Source: Branchiostoma floridae
Lineage: Eukaryota; Chordata; Leptocardii; Amphioxiformes; Branchiostomatidae
Length of the DNA stretch: 64,000 bases
Assembly (NCBI RefSeq): GCF_000003815.2
Contig: NC_049980.1
Span: forward strand, 11,283,816-11,347,815
Direction of reading: 5' to 3'
Shown here: positions 24,901 to 39,900 of the stretch, piece after piece
Layout of the letters: each line of letters starts with the position of its first letter
How positions within the stretch are numbered: position 1 is the first letter of the stretch
Notes under the pieces: generated by a model
The model's database searches: none
The model's input: the letters and a program-made list of their open reading frames with translations, nothing else
Told to the model about the DNA's origin: nothing
Program-made: the position numbers and the translations under genes

Positions 24901-27900
24901 TACTCTTTGTATCTTTTGTTCTGAGTTGTAGTAATAAAAGGGCCTAGCCTTAAATGATGTATTGGTCACTTATAAATCACAAATCTCGGCCACATACCAT
25001 CTTCTTCCAGCTCATTCCCTTCTTCCTTTCTTCCAGAATCATCCTTCTGATCTGGTGTGTCTTGTACTTTTGGTTGCTGCTCCCACGAGGGGGTCTTAGA
25101 GGGTTGTGCGGGCCTGTCCTCCTCTGAGTCTGATGTTCTAACTTTGTCCGACAACAGGAAGCCATTGGTGATTCGCTGTACAATGGGAAAGTAGAAAATA
25201 TGCTGTAAATACATTGTGTTTGCTCACAGATTGTGTTTGGAGTTACTTTTGATAACTTTTTAAAATGGTTATTCATCATCCAGACACCATAGATTGATAT
25301 TATGATATGACAAGATATATGACAATACATTTATGATGTCTATCCCGGATATCACCCATGAAATATTTTGGACAATACATTGATTAGCAGATAGACATAA
25401 AGGTGATGATAGAATGTTTCCAAATCCAATGTAATGGTGGCAGGGCAAAGAATGACCAAAAACTCATTTGCAACAGGGGCATGACACTCAAAAATTGCTT
25501 GGCTTCTTTTATAGCTATCGCAATTCGACACTGAGTTCTGAATCTGGTTTGTAAAAGTACTTCCATTGGCTGATAGTCATATACATATTATTGGCTCATG
25601 CATGGAAACAACATGGCTGCCATATGTCAATATCAGTGTCAAGTTTGCTGTTATCACAGATATAACAATAACAAAAAGAAGGATGTAAAGCAACACTACT
25701 AACATCATACAGGAGATGAAGTGTTTGGTACAGCAAAATAAAAGTTATGATCCCCTAATGTGTGCTTAAATACCACTTTATCTGCAATCAATCCCTGACT
25801 TTGATTTCCCCATCAATGACATACCATTCATTACAAATCCTTAGGTGTATAGAGAAATAAAGAAGTACAGCTATAAACATGTTAGAGATCTGTAATTTGA
25901 TCCCAATGAGAAAAGAGGCATATTGTTTTCACTGAAAGAGAACATTCTATATGAGATTAGGTACAGATTAAAAGATCACTCCAGCATTACGGCAAAATGT
26001 ATCAAGTTTAGCTCTTATATAATCTAATTATGATCTGGCTTTGACAAGATTAACATTCCTACAACCTATGTTAAAACACTTGGCAAATAGGGTTTCATTC
26101 ATTTATTATTATAAAATTGTTGTTGATAGTTGTTTAGCAAGTTCCAATCTGTTGTAACCTGTTCAAAATAATGCTGTTTTTATAACATTTCACACTTGTG
26201 GTGTGGAAGAAGCTATGCCAAATAATAAGCTACACATGCATCTGCATCATATTTGTCAGTATCCAATGATTCTTGCTGGTCCATCCATAGGATGACTTAT
26301 TTGGTAAAGCAGCCATGGTTTCAGCACCAAGGAGGAGCTAAACTCTAGCATTGAAAAAATTAGTGCCTTGTATACTGTTTGATGGGCATGACAATGTAAA
26401 ACTTTGTGAATAGAATATAACATCAAAAGGTTGCTCTTACAATGACTGTAGGAACCATTTAGCACATTCTGATTACATGTATGTTCAGCAAGATGTTATG
26501 TAATTTCAATCTAAACCCTGTTTTTTCTAGTAATGCAACAGAACGACATCAAAATTAGATTCTTTCAAAGAGTTGTCACAGTTATTTCATGAAGATGCAT
26601 GTATTGCTAAAATTAGTCTGCAGTCTTTACCGTAATTTCAATCTAAACCCTGTTTTTCATGAATTGCAACAGGTCCACATCAAAATTAGATTCTTTCAAA
26701 GAGCTGTTACAGCTATATTGTGAAGATGCATGTTTTGCTGAAATTAGTCTGCAGTCTTCAACATTATAGGGAGGTGGGCATAGGAGCCTGATACCTAAAA
26801 TATCCCTGATATATAACTTTGATTTCACCATTACTGATGCCCTACATCATTCATACCGTAGGTTTATTGAGCAAACTGGTGACAAATGTGTGACTAGAGC
26901 ACCATACTAGACCTTCCAATTCATCACAACATGCCCTTGGTATCTATTACATGCAATTGTGTAGATTGAACTGCAAGCTGACACCGAGAAAGGCTAAGCT
27001 GCAAGATAGCTCTTTGGCCCAACCTTCACCTTGTATGCTGCCAAGGTGATGAGGCATTTGTCGGCCCTTCATTACACTGATGTTCAATGGATAGCTACTG
27101 ATTTTTACATCCATGAAAAATGAAGGCATAGTTTTTAATTTGTTTGTATATTCACTACGCATGTTTTGTATGCGTTTTCGCAGCAATAACTCACAAACCT
27201 CTGGCTGTATGGAATGGTTTTGTACGTGCGTAGGTGACGGTCAAGGTTGGGCTTTGGCACTGTAGCAGAACTTCTCATATTTGAACCTTTTGTCCAAAAT
27301 ATGCTATGGTCTTGTGATACAGCTCTGATCAAAAGGGGTATCAATATTCCTTTTTCATCACTACTCCAGTATCAGCATCTCTAGATAAATCGATGACTGA
27401 AGGTTACAAATGTTGAAATATATATAGCTGATACAAATCATGGACAGAAAGTTGTTAAGCTATAGCCCTGTCCAAAAGTACCCAACCTTTTGTAAAAATG
27501 ACCAGATCATCCTATTCATAGTAGTGTTCAATTAACAGTGCTGAGACTGAGGCCTATTTTCTGTTCTGTTCTCAGCAATTGGTACAGCGTTGAGTTGAAC
27601 ACCAAACAAGCAAGCTGTTGTTCTTTGCTTAGTTCTGCCAGACAGACGGCCGTCATAGCAAGCCAATCAAATGTCAGCCAGCTTGGCACCAGCATTGTGT
27701 ATGGAGATAAGGGACCTTTGGGTATTGGGGCAAAGGTGCATGCATTGAGCTGCATAAAGGTTGCTTAGGCCACAGCAAGTAAATGCTATTGATGACATCA
27801 GTGCCTGCATTGATTGTTGCCTAAATGAAAGAATTTGTTTCATTCCAGTGATGATAAATATCACAAGAAAATACTGAAATTGGAAAAAAATATGCCGTGT

Positions 27901-30900
27901 GGTAGCCTTCACTCTTCTTGTAGATTGAACAGAAGTAACACTAGTGAGGCAGCCATGAGGGTACATGGGTAGTTGTAGATGTGAAACTAGTTTGGTAGTT
28001 GTATATAGATGAGGCACTAGTATGGTACAGGGTTGGACAAGTCCACTAGCCCTATTGTTCTGGGCAAGTGAAAGTGTCAATCGGACAAGTGCATGACCTA
28101 CCCCACTTGTCCGATCGGGCAAGTAAGATTTTTCCACTGAGTGAGATTTTATACTTGTTACCTTCTACAGTCACGGCATTAAAAATGGTCAACATTGAAA
28201 AATAAAGGCAATAATAAGAATTCCATTGCTGGAAGTGACAATGCATATAAAAGTGACCGTCATTTGAATTTTGGGCAAGTGAAAAGTTGGTTCAGGCAAG
28301 TAAATTTTTTATGTGCTTACCCGATAGGACAAGTGAATTTTAGAAAACTTGTCCAACCCTGATGGTAGCCTTGAGTGTGGTTGCTAATTTGTTAAGTACC
28401 ACGTTAATGTTACTTTCTGCACTTCTTGAACACAGGGAAAAATCACTTGGCTGTAATACATGTAAAATGCCTAACATTTCCTGTTATAATATTTATGATC
28501 TCAATTTTTGAAAATTTACTATCAAGGCATATTGCTTTTCTGCCCATCTTGTTTTTTCTTCTTTTGCAGAAAATCTGAAGTCTGCAGATTAGATGTTGTC
28601 CAAAATCCATTTGCTTTGGCCTCCTAGCCTGTACACTACCTGATGCTGTTGTTGTAGATTTCAATACATCCACAGAAATGTCAGGAAGACTGAATGTTTC
28701 AACAATAGTCACAGGTGAAACTTTGCACATGATTAAGGCAGCAAGAGCAGTTGTTTGTAAAAGACCTGCTGCACATACCATAGCTGTATGAGGGATTTCT
28801 TCAAAAGGGAAGAGTTTCACTGTAAAATTTGACAAGGATTAAAGTGTAATGCTTTGTTTTTTCAAAGAAAACAATGATTATCTATGCATTCTTGGAAACT
28901 CAGAGTATGAATACCTAAAACATATGTCATCTAAGCCAAGGAAATACTGTATCAAGGTCAGTCATGCAAATGCCAAGTCATTGTCTAAATATATGTTCAA
29001 CAAGGTGAAATCTCAGGGATCTCACCTTGTACTTAATTACTTCTTCTTAGAAGACCATTTCTAATTGCTGTAGCTTTCCGTTACTTACTGGCGGTAGGTT
29101 CTAAAATTAATAAACTTAAAAAAAAGAAAATGGCCTACAAACACAAGGTCTGGTAATGTATGGGTAAGAAACAGGCAGGATTCTATGACTGTCACAACAC
29201 TTTGTTTGCTTTACATTAGGGGTGAGTACACGTACAGGAAAATTCAAGTACAGGTACAGTTCAGGTTCAGAAAATCAGATTCCAGGCTGAACCTGAACCT
29301 GGACCTCATGTTTTGTGATAATTGTAAATGGGCAATACTCCAAAGGTCCAATTTTCAACAAAGAAATCTATTTGGCCTTGTATCCAAACACCACTGGCAA
29401 ACTGGTTCAACAGGGAAAAAACTTGTTTTGTACTGGTACATAAGCTGCATAAGACCAGTTTAGGTTATTATTCACTCATACAAGGATGGACGCCTACTCT
29501 TGATGTGTGGCATGTTCTTTAACAAGATTTAGGCATGGCTCTCTTCTAACATAAAAACTCTGGCTTTACATTCAATGTAAAGACAACATTCTTAACCAAA
29601 GCTATGCACTCATTTTCACCTGGGTAGAATGACCAATGAAATGGGTTTATTCTGCCCTTCCCAAGGACAGAAAACTGAGGCCTGCTAGGGATTACAAAGC
29701 TGACGACTCCANNNNNNNNNNNNNNNNNNNNNNNNNNNNNNNNNNNNNNNNNNNNNNNNNNNNNNNNNNNNNNNNNNNNNNNNNNNNNNNNNNNNNNNNN
29801 NNNNNNNNNNNGACAAACGACACTTTTCTGTATGCTGAGTGGATTTGTGCTCCATCCCTTGGGCTCTGCCTAGAAGAAATTTATGTATCATATTCAGGAG
29901 TAGGATTATGTTTTTTTTGTCTGCCAATTACTGCAGCCTCTTAACCATAACGTGTACAACTTGCCACATTAACGTAATTGGCATACATGTACTGTAATGA
30001 ATATACGGGTAAACTCAATACAAAAACACTTATAACAAATTGATCTGGCAGCAGGTATACTTGATAACACCGTGCAAAAAGCCTTTCATATAGGATCCCA
30101 CTCAAGGGTCGGAGCTAAACAAGTACTTGAGGGTGGACATAAAAGATACCACACAAGCTTCTTGGTTTGCTGTTTGCGTCAGTTTGTGCGTCAGCGGGGA
30201 AGATAAACTTTACGCATGTACGTCAGCAACTCACTTCAGCGCAGCGGTAATGTTTGCTCAGTTGAGCGATGGAATGGAAAAATAGTCAATGGTATTAATA
30301 GTTATTCCCAGTCTTCTGACAACATTTGTGCACATGGGCCATTCAAGGAGCCAAGATAATGGATAGGCTATGGGGAAAGGAAAATGCCTCTGAAGTATTT
30401 TTGACAGATTACAAGGAATGTTAGAACAAATTATTTCCCCTACAGACTGTGACTACCTCTGTGAGTTTGGGAGTAGCGGAACCAGACTCGGTACTCTACG
30501 CTTAGATATATGTACAAATAAATCAAAGCAACAACCTGATACACTGCTGTTATATTGGCATCCAGCATGGGTCATGTATGGCATTACAAATGATCACTAG
30601 AAACACAAAGAAATACATTTACAGCCCTAATTCTATATCATTCTTTAGGATAGCTCTTTAGGTTATTTAGTGAGGACAAAAAACCCAGCTATATAGACCA
30701 AATAATATCTTCACTTTGTCAAAGGGTCACTTGCATGAAACCAAACATCAACTTGGAATGATGGACACTCGTTGGACAGGTACAGTAGACGCACACTCCA
30801 TTTGTCGTCATATTTCGTGCAATTATCCGGATATTGCAATAATGCAAAGTTATCCTGCTGGACTGACCAATTTGGGATTTTAGAATTCTGGGTAATAAAC

Positions 30901-33900
30901 AGAAGTGTGCGATTATCCGTTGTGCTAACTGGCTTCTGTTGTATCAATAAGAACTGTCTATGGTTCTGAAATATGGCTGTTGTTCATGTTTTAATTGCTT
31001 TCCAAAATGCTGGAGGAGCCACCTTGTATGTTCAGCTTGATGCTCCATTCACCTGGGGGCAAGTGTTTGTGAGTCAGGCTTGATTTAGACTGTAATTAGA
31101 TCATTCCTCCTGATGTGACAGGAATCTAATTTTGCCGTATGGCATGTAATAGTCACATGCTGACAGGGAAAGGGAAAACAATTTTTATTAGTTTATCAGC
31201 AAATTACAAAATTTTCACTATGTCAATCCTAATGTTGTGGACTAGACTTGCATCAACAGATATTATGCAATTAGAAAAGTCATGAGGACGTTTTATTAGT
31301 TCAAAAGTGGTTTTAACTCGATCTTAAGCATTGCCATCTTCACTTTATGGTGATTGTTAATCTACATAGCCTAAGGGTAAGGACTGTCTCTAGAAGTCTC
31401 AAGAAATTTGGTTGCAGGGCCAAACAAAATTTCACCCAGTCCATCCAAAACTTCTGTACTATATGACATGAGAATATACTCTAATTAGCTCTAACTCTAC
31501 ATGTAAGTCAGTTCAGTTCATCCATCAGGTGATGTTATGACGTCTCTCCATATGATTCTGTCATGCATGACAAACATTAGCACCAAGTTATAAGATTTTA
31601 CACTTAGCACCAAAAAATCAACAACAATGGCTTTTCAGAATTTTCCTTTTTTTCTAATTTGCTACGGTCCTACCATTTATCATGGTTAAAGCCTTCCAAG
31701 CCCCCTCCCCAACATTGAGTGGGAAGGACAAAAACTTCAAGACAGCCCTGCTGCGGTGGATATAATCATACTATTGGAAAATTCATATCTGAAATGACCT
31801 TGACAGTAATGCTCTAGAACTACACAAAGCCAATTCCCCATAACACATTCCTGACCAACTACCTGCCAATTGGCATTCCCTATAAACTGTCTGCAGTGTT
31901 GAGATTACTCTGGAGTGGGCCGAAGTTACCCATCCTGAAACATCTTAACACTGAGAAGGATTTGGATAGCGCCACTGGTTAGACACAGCTGTTCATGAAC
32001 ATAACTTGTAAGAGACATAAACTCAATACAAATAATCTCCTTCTACAATCCTCCTGTCTTCATTGAGTACGGACTTCTTAAGGCATCTCAAGACAGGACT
32101 TACAATATGTTCGATGTTCGACTTTTGCCAAGTATGTATTGTAGCATTACCAACAAGGGTGCTTAAGACAAGATGTACATACTGGCAATGTCCATTGTTG
32201 GATGCATGAGAGATGGGCGAAGGTGTTCACTACGTAGATATGACCAACATTGGAGTGGGCAAGGGGATCACATTTTAGGCCAGGTAGTTTGTTGGAAACA
32301 TAAGGTAGGATAAAAGACACCAAAACATATATATTTATGATTTTTTTTGTGCCTACAAACACCATGGCAATAACTATTATCAATAAGAATTTGCACTCAC
32401 AAAAATGTAACGGGGGCCGCCCTAAGATGCCCGCTTTTTTACGTGCTTGAACTCACGGCGCTCCATCACTAGTTGCCAAAGAGTGGTCAAGTTTTGATCA
32501 ATTAATTTTTAACACACTCATCTAGAGACCATACTTGAATAAGGTGGCATCCATACTGTTCATGAACTCTTCACCCTCCGCGTTACAATTGGCAAACACC
32601 AAGGACGTTATCGTGAATATAAATTCCGACTTTGAGCCGCGTTAAACAGTGCGCCCTAACTTGCCCCGATTTTGGAATTTGCTCTCTTTGGAAGCTGGTG
32701 ACCAATTTAGACAAACATAATTAAAAATTCTAATTCTATGATATATTAGCTTTTGACAGTAGAATTGTGATTGTGTGTGCTTCTTGTCTCCTGCGAGGAG
32801 GGCTAAATCTTTCACAATCCAAGTCGTGTTTTCATGGGAAATGGGCGAAATGCACTGAATGCGGCGGCCCGACTAACAAAATCATTACGAAAAACGACAA
32901 AAAAAATCTGTGTACGTATTGGGAAACATATTCGACATCACTCTGTGAAGTTTCATTTTTATAGACATTACGAATCATTTGTTAGAGTAACAAATCTTTT
33001 GGGCGTTCGCTCGTCTGCCACCTGCGGGGCCACGCTCCCTGGGGAAAACAACGGCGGTGATGCTTATGTTGTTTTTTCCTGTGGCCGGTCTTCTACTCAA
33101 CAAACATTTGAAGACCAATATTTGTAGTGTTTTGTGAAGCTTTATTTCTTATGTGTATGACAGTTGTGTGGCTGTTTTTTACTGGTTGTTTATTCATAGA
33201 CACAAGCCACCAATACCTATGAACAGGTGACCACAGTGACTCGGTGCTACCAACATTATTGTGAAAATTCTGTCTTCAAACAAAAGGGAAGTGAATATGT
33301 GTAAAAAAAAAATTTAATAGAAAAAAAAATCTGTTTGTTTGGACTTGGTTTATTTACCTTTCTAATCATCATAGTCAGTGGCATCAAACACTGCGTACAT
33401 ATGCATAATAATATCAGCAAAAAATCCGGGCATCTTAGGGCAGGGGGCATCTTAGGGCAGGGGGCATCTTAGGGCAGGGGGCATCTTAGGTATCACAGAC
33501 AGGTAGTTAGTGAAGGGCTAAATATATATGAATGCATGAATAAACTTATTATGATAGTTATACTTATACTTATATTTTATGAGGTTGCTAGAATATAGGT
33601 AGGTAGGTAGGTAGAATATAGGATATAGGACAATTCTTTGACATGACCAGTACGTACTTTGTAAACTTTGCTTACATTTTGATGTCTCTCAGAATTCTCC
33701 TATATCCTATGATAGTTATAATTCTTTCCAGTCCATGCAGCCATTCACCTTTAGCAAATTGTGTTACAAGTTAACCAATCCACAACTTGCTAAACATGCC
33801 CTTGAGATGTAGTACGATATACATAATTCCTCAGTTGGTATATGTTCAAAGGAAAGGAAAGTGCCAGGAATGCTGAGCCGATATGAGGATGGACATTAGT

Positions 33901-36900
33901 AGTAAGCTAGTTATTGCAGCCAGTATGGTAATCATGCACTTTTTTTCACAAGGTGATCATGATACTTGAACTGCAATAGATCATCTATCAAAATTAGAGG
34001 TTGTACAACTTAAAGCTGTTGCTTCATGCAAGTCAATTTTTTTGCATTTCTATATTCTTATTTAAATGGTGCTACTATCATTATCAGTGGAGATATCACA
34101 TCAATTTCACTGCATTATTTTTGACTCACATTAGGTATATTGGCTAGTGTATAAAGACAGTTAGGGTCAATAATGCTTTCCAGTCACATCTACCTCAAAT
34201 TAAGATCCCTTGTACCGGCCAGCAGCAGAAGACTTTTTCAATTTGCCCAAACAAATGGCCAATAAAGCAGGCTCAACCCCACTAAGTCGGTTACATTTTA
34301 GATTTGTTTAAGCTAAGGTCAATGCAAAGCCAACCAAACATTTCGGATGAAAATATGATCAAAGCCTGAATTGAAAATATCCAGTCCTATTTTGCAAAAT
34401 GTTAAACTTACAAACACTAACAATGCCCCACGCATTTTGCTCCATATTCAGGATACATAATCGTGAAGCTTCATTGTTACCCACATATCTTTTTAACAAA
34501 AACTATTAATAAATGATCTGTACATAATATACTGTATGACAGATTGACAGTGCTTTGTTATCTCTAAAATCCAATTCTGGCTTAATATCCCAGAAAAAGA
34601 AGATTACAGGCATTAACACAGTATATCCAGGGGAGTTAGATACAGGTGATAATCACACAAGAACTGACAATCAGCAGTGGCTTGGGATTAACAATGCAAA
34701 TAACTACCGATTATAATTCTGGGCACATCCAATAAACCAACCAATCCTATTAAACATCTTCTTCATTAGTTTCTAAACATCCCAATCTCTCTGAGCCTAT
34801 CCTTGCTGTGTTATCTACAAAATGTACTCCTAGTCCCTGCTGATATGCACAGATACATATGGTGAAGTATTTAGTCCTAAGCCATGAAGTCAAATGCACA
34901 TGAGTTTTCTCCAACCATGTACTATGCATTTGATCAAGCTGAGCAAACATATTGCCTTCCTGGACACTTAGCTAACACTCTGTGGCAAACATAATATCCA
35001 TATACTTTTCTATAGTACATGTATCATGTAGCAACGGACCTTTGACCTACATATACATCGAGGTCAAAGGTCCGTTGCTATGCAAACCACTCACTTGGCC
35101 AGCTAGCAAAAGCTTTCAAATGACCTTCCTATGATATCAATCTCACCTTTGCTGGGAGAAAATGACTTCAGAGGGTGAAAGCGTTTAGCATGACCCGATG
35201 CATATAACAACATCTTGCAAAGTGACCAGCAGAAGAGGAAGGTCAAAAGTCAAAAGTAAATTAACCCCTGGTGACCACAGTACATTTCCTGCTGTGCACC
35301 TTGGAACATGGCCAGAATGCAACTAGCACAATGATATGCAATCAGAATATTTTTCGACATATCAAAGGATACACATGAAAGCTAGACTGCAGACTAGGAT
35401 AACTATGCATCAGTATAGCTCCAAATGCCAAGACTTCAAACAGTCATCAGAATGATTTTGAATTCATAGCTTGAATCTTTTACTTCATGATCAAACAACA
35501 AGAGGGGCCAAAACTTATGGTGGATGATGCTAGAGACAAAACTACATTGATTATTCAACCAACAGGTTTGAAGTTAAAAACACATTTAAATACAATATTG
35601 CCTATAAAACTATGATAACAAACGTATGATTTTGGACTACTCTGTATGAAAAACTAGCACAATTCAAATTTAGACATGAGAAGATTTTATTTTCCAATAT
35701 TTTTATTTTATCACTTCATGGTCTGCCTTTTTATCTTTGTTCATGGTTTGCCTTTTTATCTTTGTTGGAAGTAAACTTTTTTTAAACGAGTGGTAAATTT
35801 GTGCTTGCCACAATTACCCGGTCTACCTCAATTTGTGCATCTATTTGCACGTCCTACCTGATTGATGCAGGTGCTGGCAATAAGGCTGTCACCATACAGT
35901 TTGATCAATTTCCCCCTGAAGATGGGCAATTCACCTCGCTGTTTCATAAGACCCCACAGATTAACCTCCTTCTGTTGACACCTGGTGCTCCATCAGGACT
36001 GTCTCTACGGACTGGCAAACTGACATCTGCACGAAGAAAACTTACTGGACTTGAAGAAATACTTGCAAACAGCCATCAGACTGGCCCACTTACATGTAAG
36101 GGGCAAAGGAGTGTCTTTGTGAGATTGTCCCATAAAATTTTTACTGCTATGAATACATTCATGTAGCAACAGCAGACTGGTACAGCAAATCTCAAAATTA
36201 TCTCTGAAGTTATGGTTTTGCAGTTTTCCAGTGACCGCTTACTGCAAAAACATGGCATCACAAATATGCATATTGAAATTCTACTGTGCTACGGAATTGG
36301 AAACTTTGAAATAACAAAAAAAATATGTCTTTCGCCTATAGTGTGAAATTCAGTCCCTGCATGGGAAAGTGAAATGATCTACAGTATATTAGGTGCTCTG
36401 AAGGTAAGTATAGCATGTCTGCAAACTGATGACTTGACAAATATGGCTCTCTACTAGTATGTTCTGAAGGTGCTGAAGGTGGGAATATATGTACACTTCC
36501 TTTTGAACAGCATACCACAGGAGCACAAATCTATACAATGGTTGGTGTTTTGTGGCATTGGCAACATCCCATGTGATTGTAAAAAATAATTTCTATTGCT
36601 AGTCTAAATGACCCTAATGAGGAACAGAAGCGCTGTGTCAGGATTATATGACTTTTTATGGATGGTTTTGATTCCTCAAGCGTGCAATCAGAGACAGAGT
36701 GATCGACAACATAGATGTTATCTGAGCTACAAAGATATTTTTCGACAGCCGTTTCTCTGAATATTGTCCTAGCTCATGGAGTAAACAGGAAGTGAGAATT
36801 GCATTCTTTGTAAAGAAAGATATTTTGAGAGACGATATATATAGAAATAGAATTATCACTTGACAAGGAAACATCATGTATAATAGATTTATGTAACACC

Positions 36901-39900
36901 TTGCAACAGTAATTAGATACCTTGGTCTAAAATTAGTTTAAAATGTTCTGAGCATCTTTTGTCAGTGTCACTGATGAAAGACGCTGGAAGGCTGTCTGAA
37001 ATGTAACTGTCAAATGAAATAGTAACTGTCATATAATTCTGCTCTGTACCTTAGGTTAGATTAACGTCATTGAGGCCTTCTCAAAAATATCTTGAGCCCT
37101 ACAACATGTGAAGTGTGCATTCCTGCTCTGTCCATGGTACTGAAGTCCTGGCTATTGTATAGGCAATGACATCCATCGGGGATACCGACTGTCTATCTCT
37201 CCATCTACAACTATATCTTAATAATAGTACCATAGGGATGAATGATGGCAGCTGGTGCAATGGCTGAATGGATAGAGTGTTCGCCTTTCATTCAGTAGCT
37301 CGCGAGTTCTATCCCTGGCCGATAGACTCTAAAAATAATACATGCTGCTTTCTCTGCTTAGCACTCAGCACTAATGAGGAAGAGTATGGGAGTTAACCAC
37401 ACATCACTACCAGCAGAATAGCTATTTATAGCCCCCTCATGTAGTGGCTTGCACAAATGTGTGGCCCAAGGGCTATAGAAATGGAGATGGTGCCACCCCT
37501 AATCATCTGTTACAGATGCACGGGCAACTTACTTTACTCTATGGGGTTGAGAATCCTGACATATGTCACAGTAGAGACTCCAATCTGAATTCCTTAGGAG
37601 TCATCTCTGTTTCCATCTCAGCAGTACTTAACTTAAAGCTAGGAAACTTCACCTTTTGTGACAGTATCAACACGACAAGCCCAATGCCATCATCTTGACA
37701 CATGTAATTGAAAAACCATTATCATCCCCCCAGATAGCCCTCTATCCCTGTGGTGGAAGAGAATGCTTCCTTTGTTATCTCCAAATATTCAAGTCAAGCG
37801 TTAAATTGTTATAAATGGTCCCATGGCTATCTACTGCCACTATCTACCGTGTGGAATTAGGTAAGCACATAAACAGGGTTCCAGAGGGTGGCTATAGATA
37901 ACACTGGCAGTACATGAATGAAAAATCAATAACTAGTTGACCAAAAGAAACAGCTCAGGAAAAAAGACTGATGAATACTGACTAGGAAAACACTTGGCAT
38001 TTCAAAGAAGATAGATCATACTACATGATTGTGTATTTAGATATAGAACATACATGTCCTAGGCCTGTTGAGTCAGCTTTTTCCTATAGATTACAATGTA
38101 TCATAGCATCGAAATTGAGTGAAGATGAAAATGAAGCAAAACAGTTGAAATGCCTCCCTCCCCTCTGGTCCCTTGACCTCCAGGTCATTGATGTAAAACT
38201 GGATTAGGCAAAAAAGATATTTAACAATAACAGATCTAAAAAGAATAAAAGAAAATTCTCATTGCAGACTAACCCTATCACAATTTTCTTGACATTTTAA
38301 TCTAGTTCCTTTCCGTGTCATGTTAACTAAACACTTAATATAGGTTTTACCTGTTTTTTTTTGTTAAAACAACGATTCAGCCTTGAGCTGACACAGTTTT
38401 TTCCTATGAATACTGTTTCTTCTTGTGCATGGTCAACATATGAATCCTGTTGACAACTTCAATGTCTAAATTCAATTTTCCATTGAACCCGTTTGTTTTG
38501 TCATAATCTATACCATAAATCACAGATATCTATAAGCATTCATTAATGTTTGAGACTGATGCTACTTGTCACGTGTCACTTATGAAAACAGCATAAATCA
38601 CTTTACTTTTCATTGATACTAACAACTTTCTAAAACATTAGACAGACCCAGAGATAGTAAATTTCGTTCATCTTTCAAACAATGACTTACAACCACAGTT
38701 TGTGCCTAAATTTTGTATGAAGGCACCAGTTTCTGCATTTATCCCATTGCAAGTGGCACCAACACCACTGCTTAATCATTTATAGATTTTGCAGAGGACC
38801 TGTGGATGCCACTTGGCTTAAGAGCCATATTCAATACATTTCTAACACTATCTCAACTGGAATTAAGTCTTGGTCCCTACTGTAATGCTAGTCTTTGTGA
38901 ATGATGTAATAACTTACAGAGTTACAGGTAGAGCAAAAAGTTCAAGTAGTATGTCTTACATTGTATCTTGCAGGACCTTGCCCCATAAACATATGTGATC
39001 AATGCAAACAAATCCATTTGCAAACTGCAGTCGATATACCAGATACCCTCCACCCCTTGGTGTTAAGGGCTCAGCAGTTTAAATGAAACTGTTGCAAAGC
39101 ACACCTGAAGTCATTGATCATACTGCTCATATTAAGACAGCTGCTGATCTTCTGCTTCCTCATGTGAAAATCCTTTGTCCTTACAACACAAAAGTGTCTC
39201 ATTTGTCTTGGAGAGAGGTAGAGTAATACAAAAAAGCCATTCAAAATACAGTAGCTGTCCTTTATTCCATTTTCTACCTTACAGGTGTTGAAAATGTGTT
39301 ACAGCAAATCAGACTGGCCTAATAATATAGACAGTTTGTCAAATCAATTGTAATCAATTTGTTGATAAAAATCAATATCAATTTAGGAACAATACCTGTA
39401 GAATACCTGAAGTCACACCATTAAACCATTTTTACCAGATTGACAGGAAAGCAGCATTTGCATGGAGTGTATTTCAGAACATAACAGCAGTTAAGTGGTA
39501 CTCAACTTATCCGAAATACATCTACATGTAGTAGCAAAACCGCAATGTGCAAGCATAATTCTACCACTACTGGAAAACCATTTTTGGCAGTCTGATATTA
39601 TGGCATATCCAAAAACATCAGAAACGTATGTGGGTATAGAAAGAGATTTATTATGTTCATGTATACTTTGGATGATGCCTACCAGGTTTTTGGAGATGAC
39701 TGCGTGGGCTATGGTGGTACATACTTCACTACCATACCCGTTTACAAGGCGCCTACTCATCTGAGCATCACACTTTCATTACACACAGCTTGAAGTAGAT
39801 AAATAATTGCCCTATTACAGATTATAATCTGAGATTGGGTCTTTAAGGCATGGAGTGTGATCAATGGACTTAAGTACCCCTTATTAGGAACAATTGCAGA

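Larger units (their letters stand above)
23284..24997 (-). other. Intron 2 (1.7 kb)
   Basis: It contains a segment duplicated in intron 1 (24240-24405) and an AT-rich palindromic block ending in a short hairpin (24745-24864). A (TTG)n run lies near 23806-23821. Nothing else identified. Confidence 0.5.

Noticed and set aside
32767-33127. Cys-rich and basic frames inside the TIR element (possible zinc-ribbon)
   Set aside because: The corresponding part of the other copy (3054-4129, reversed) is interrupted by stops, so no shared coding potential.
35801-36166. 121-codon open frame in intron 1
   Set aside because: No similarity recognised, no promoter or splice support, and composition like the intron. 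A chance frame is more likely.
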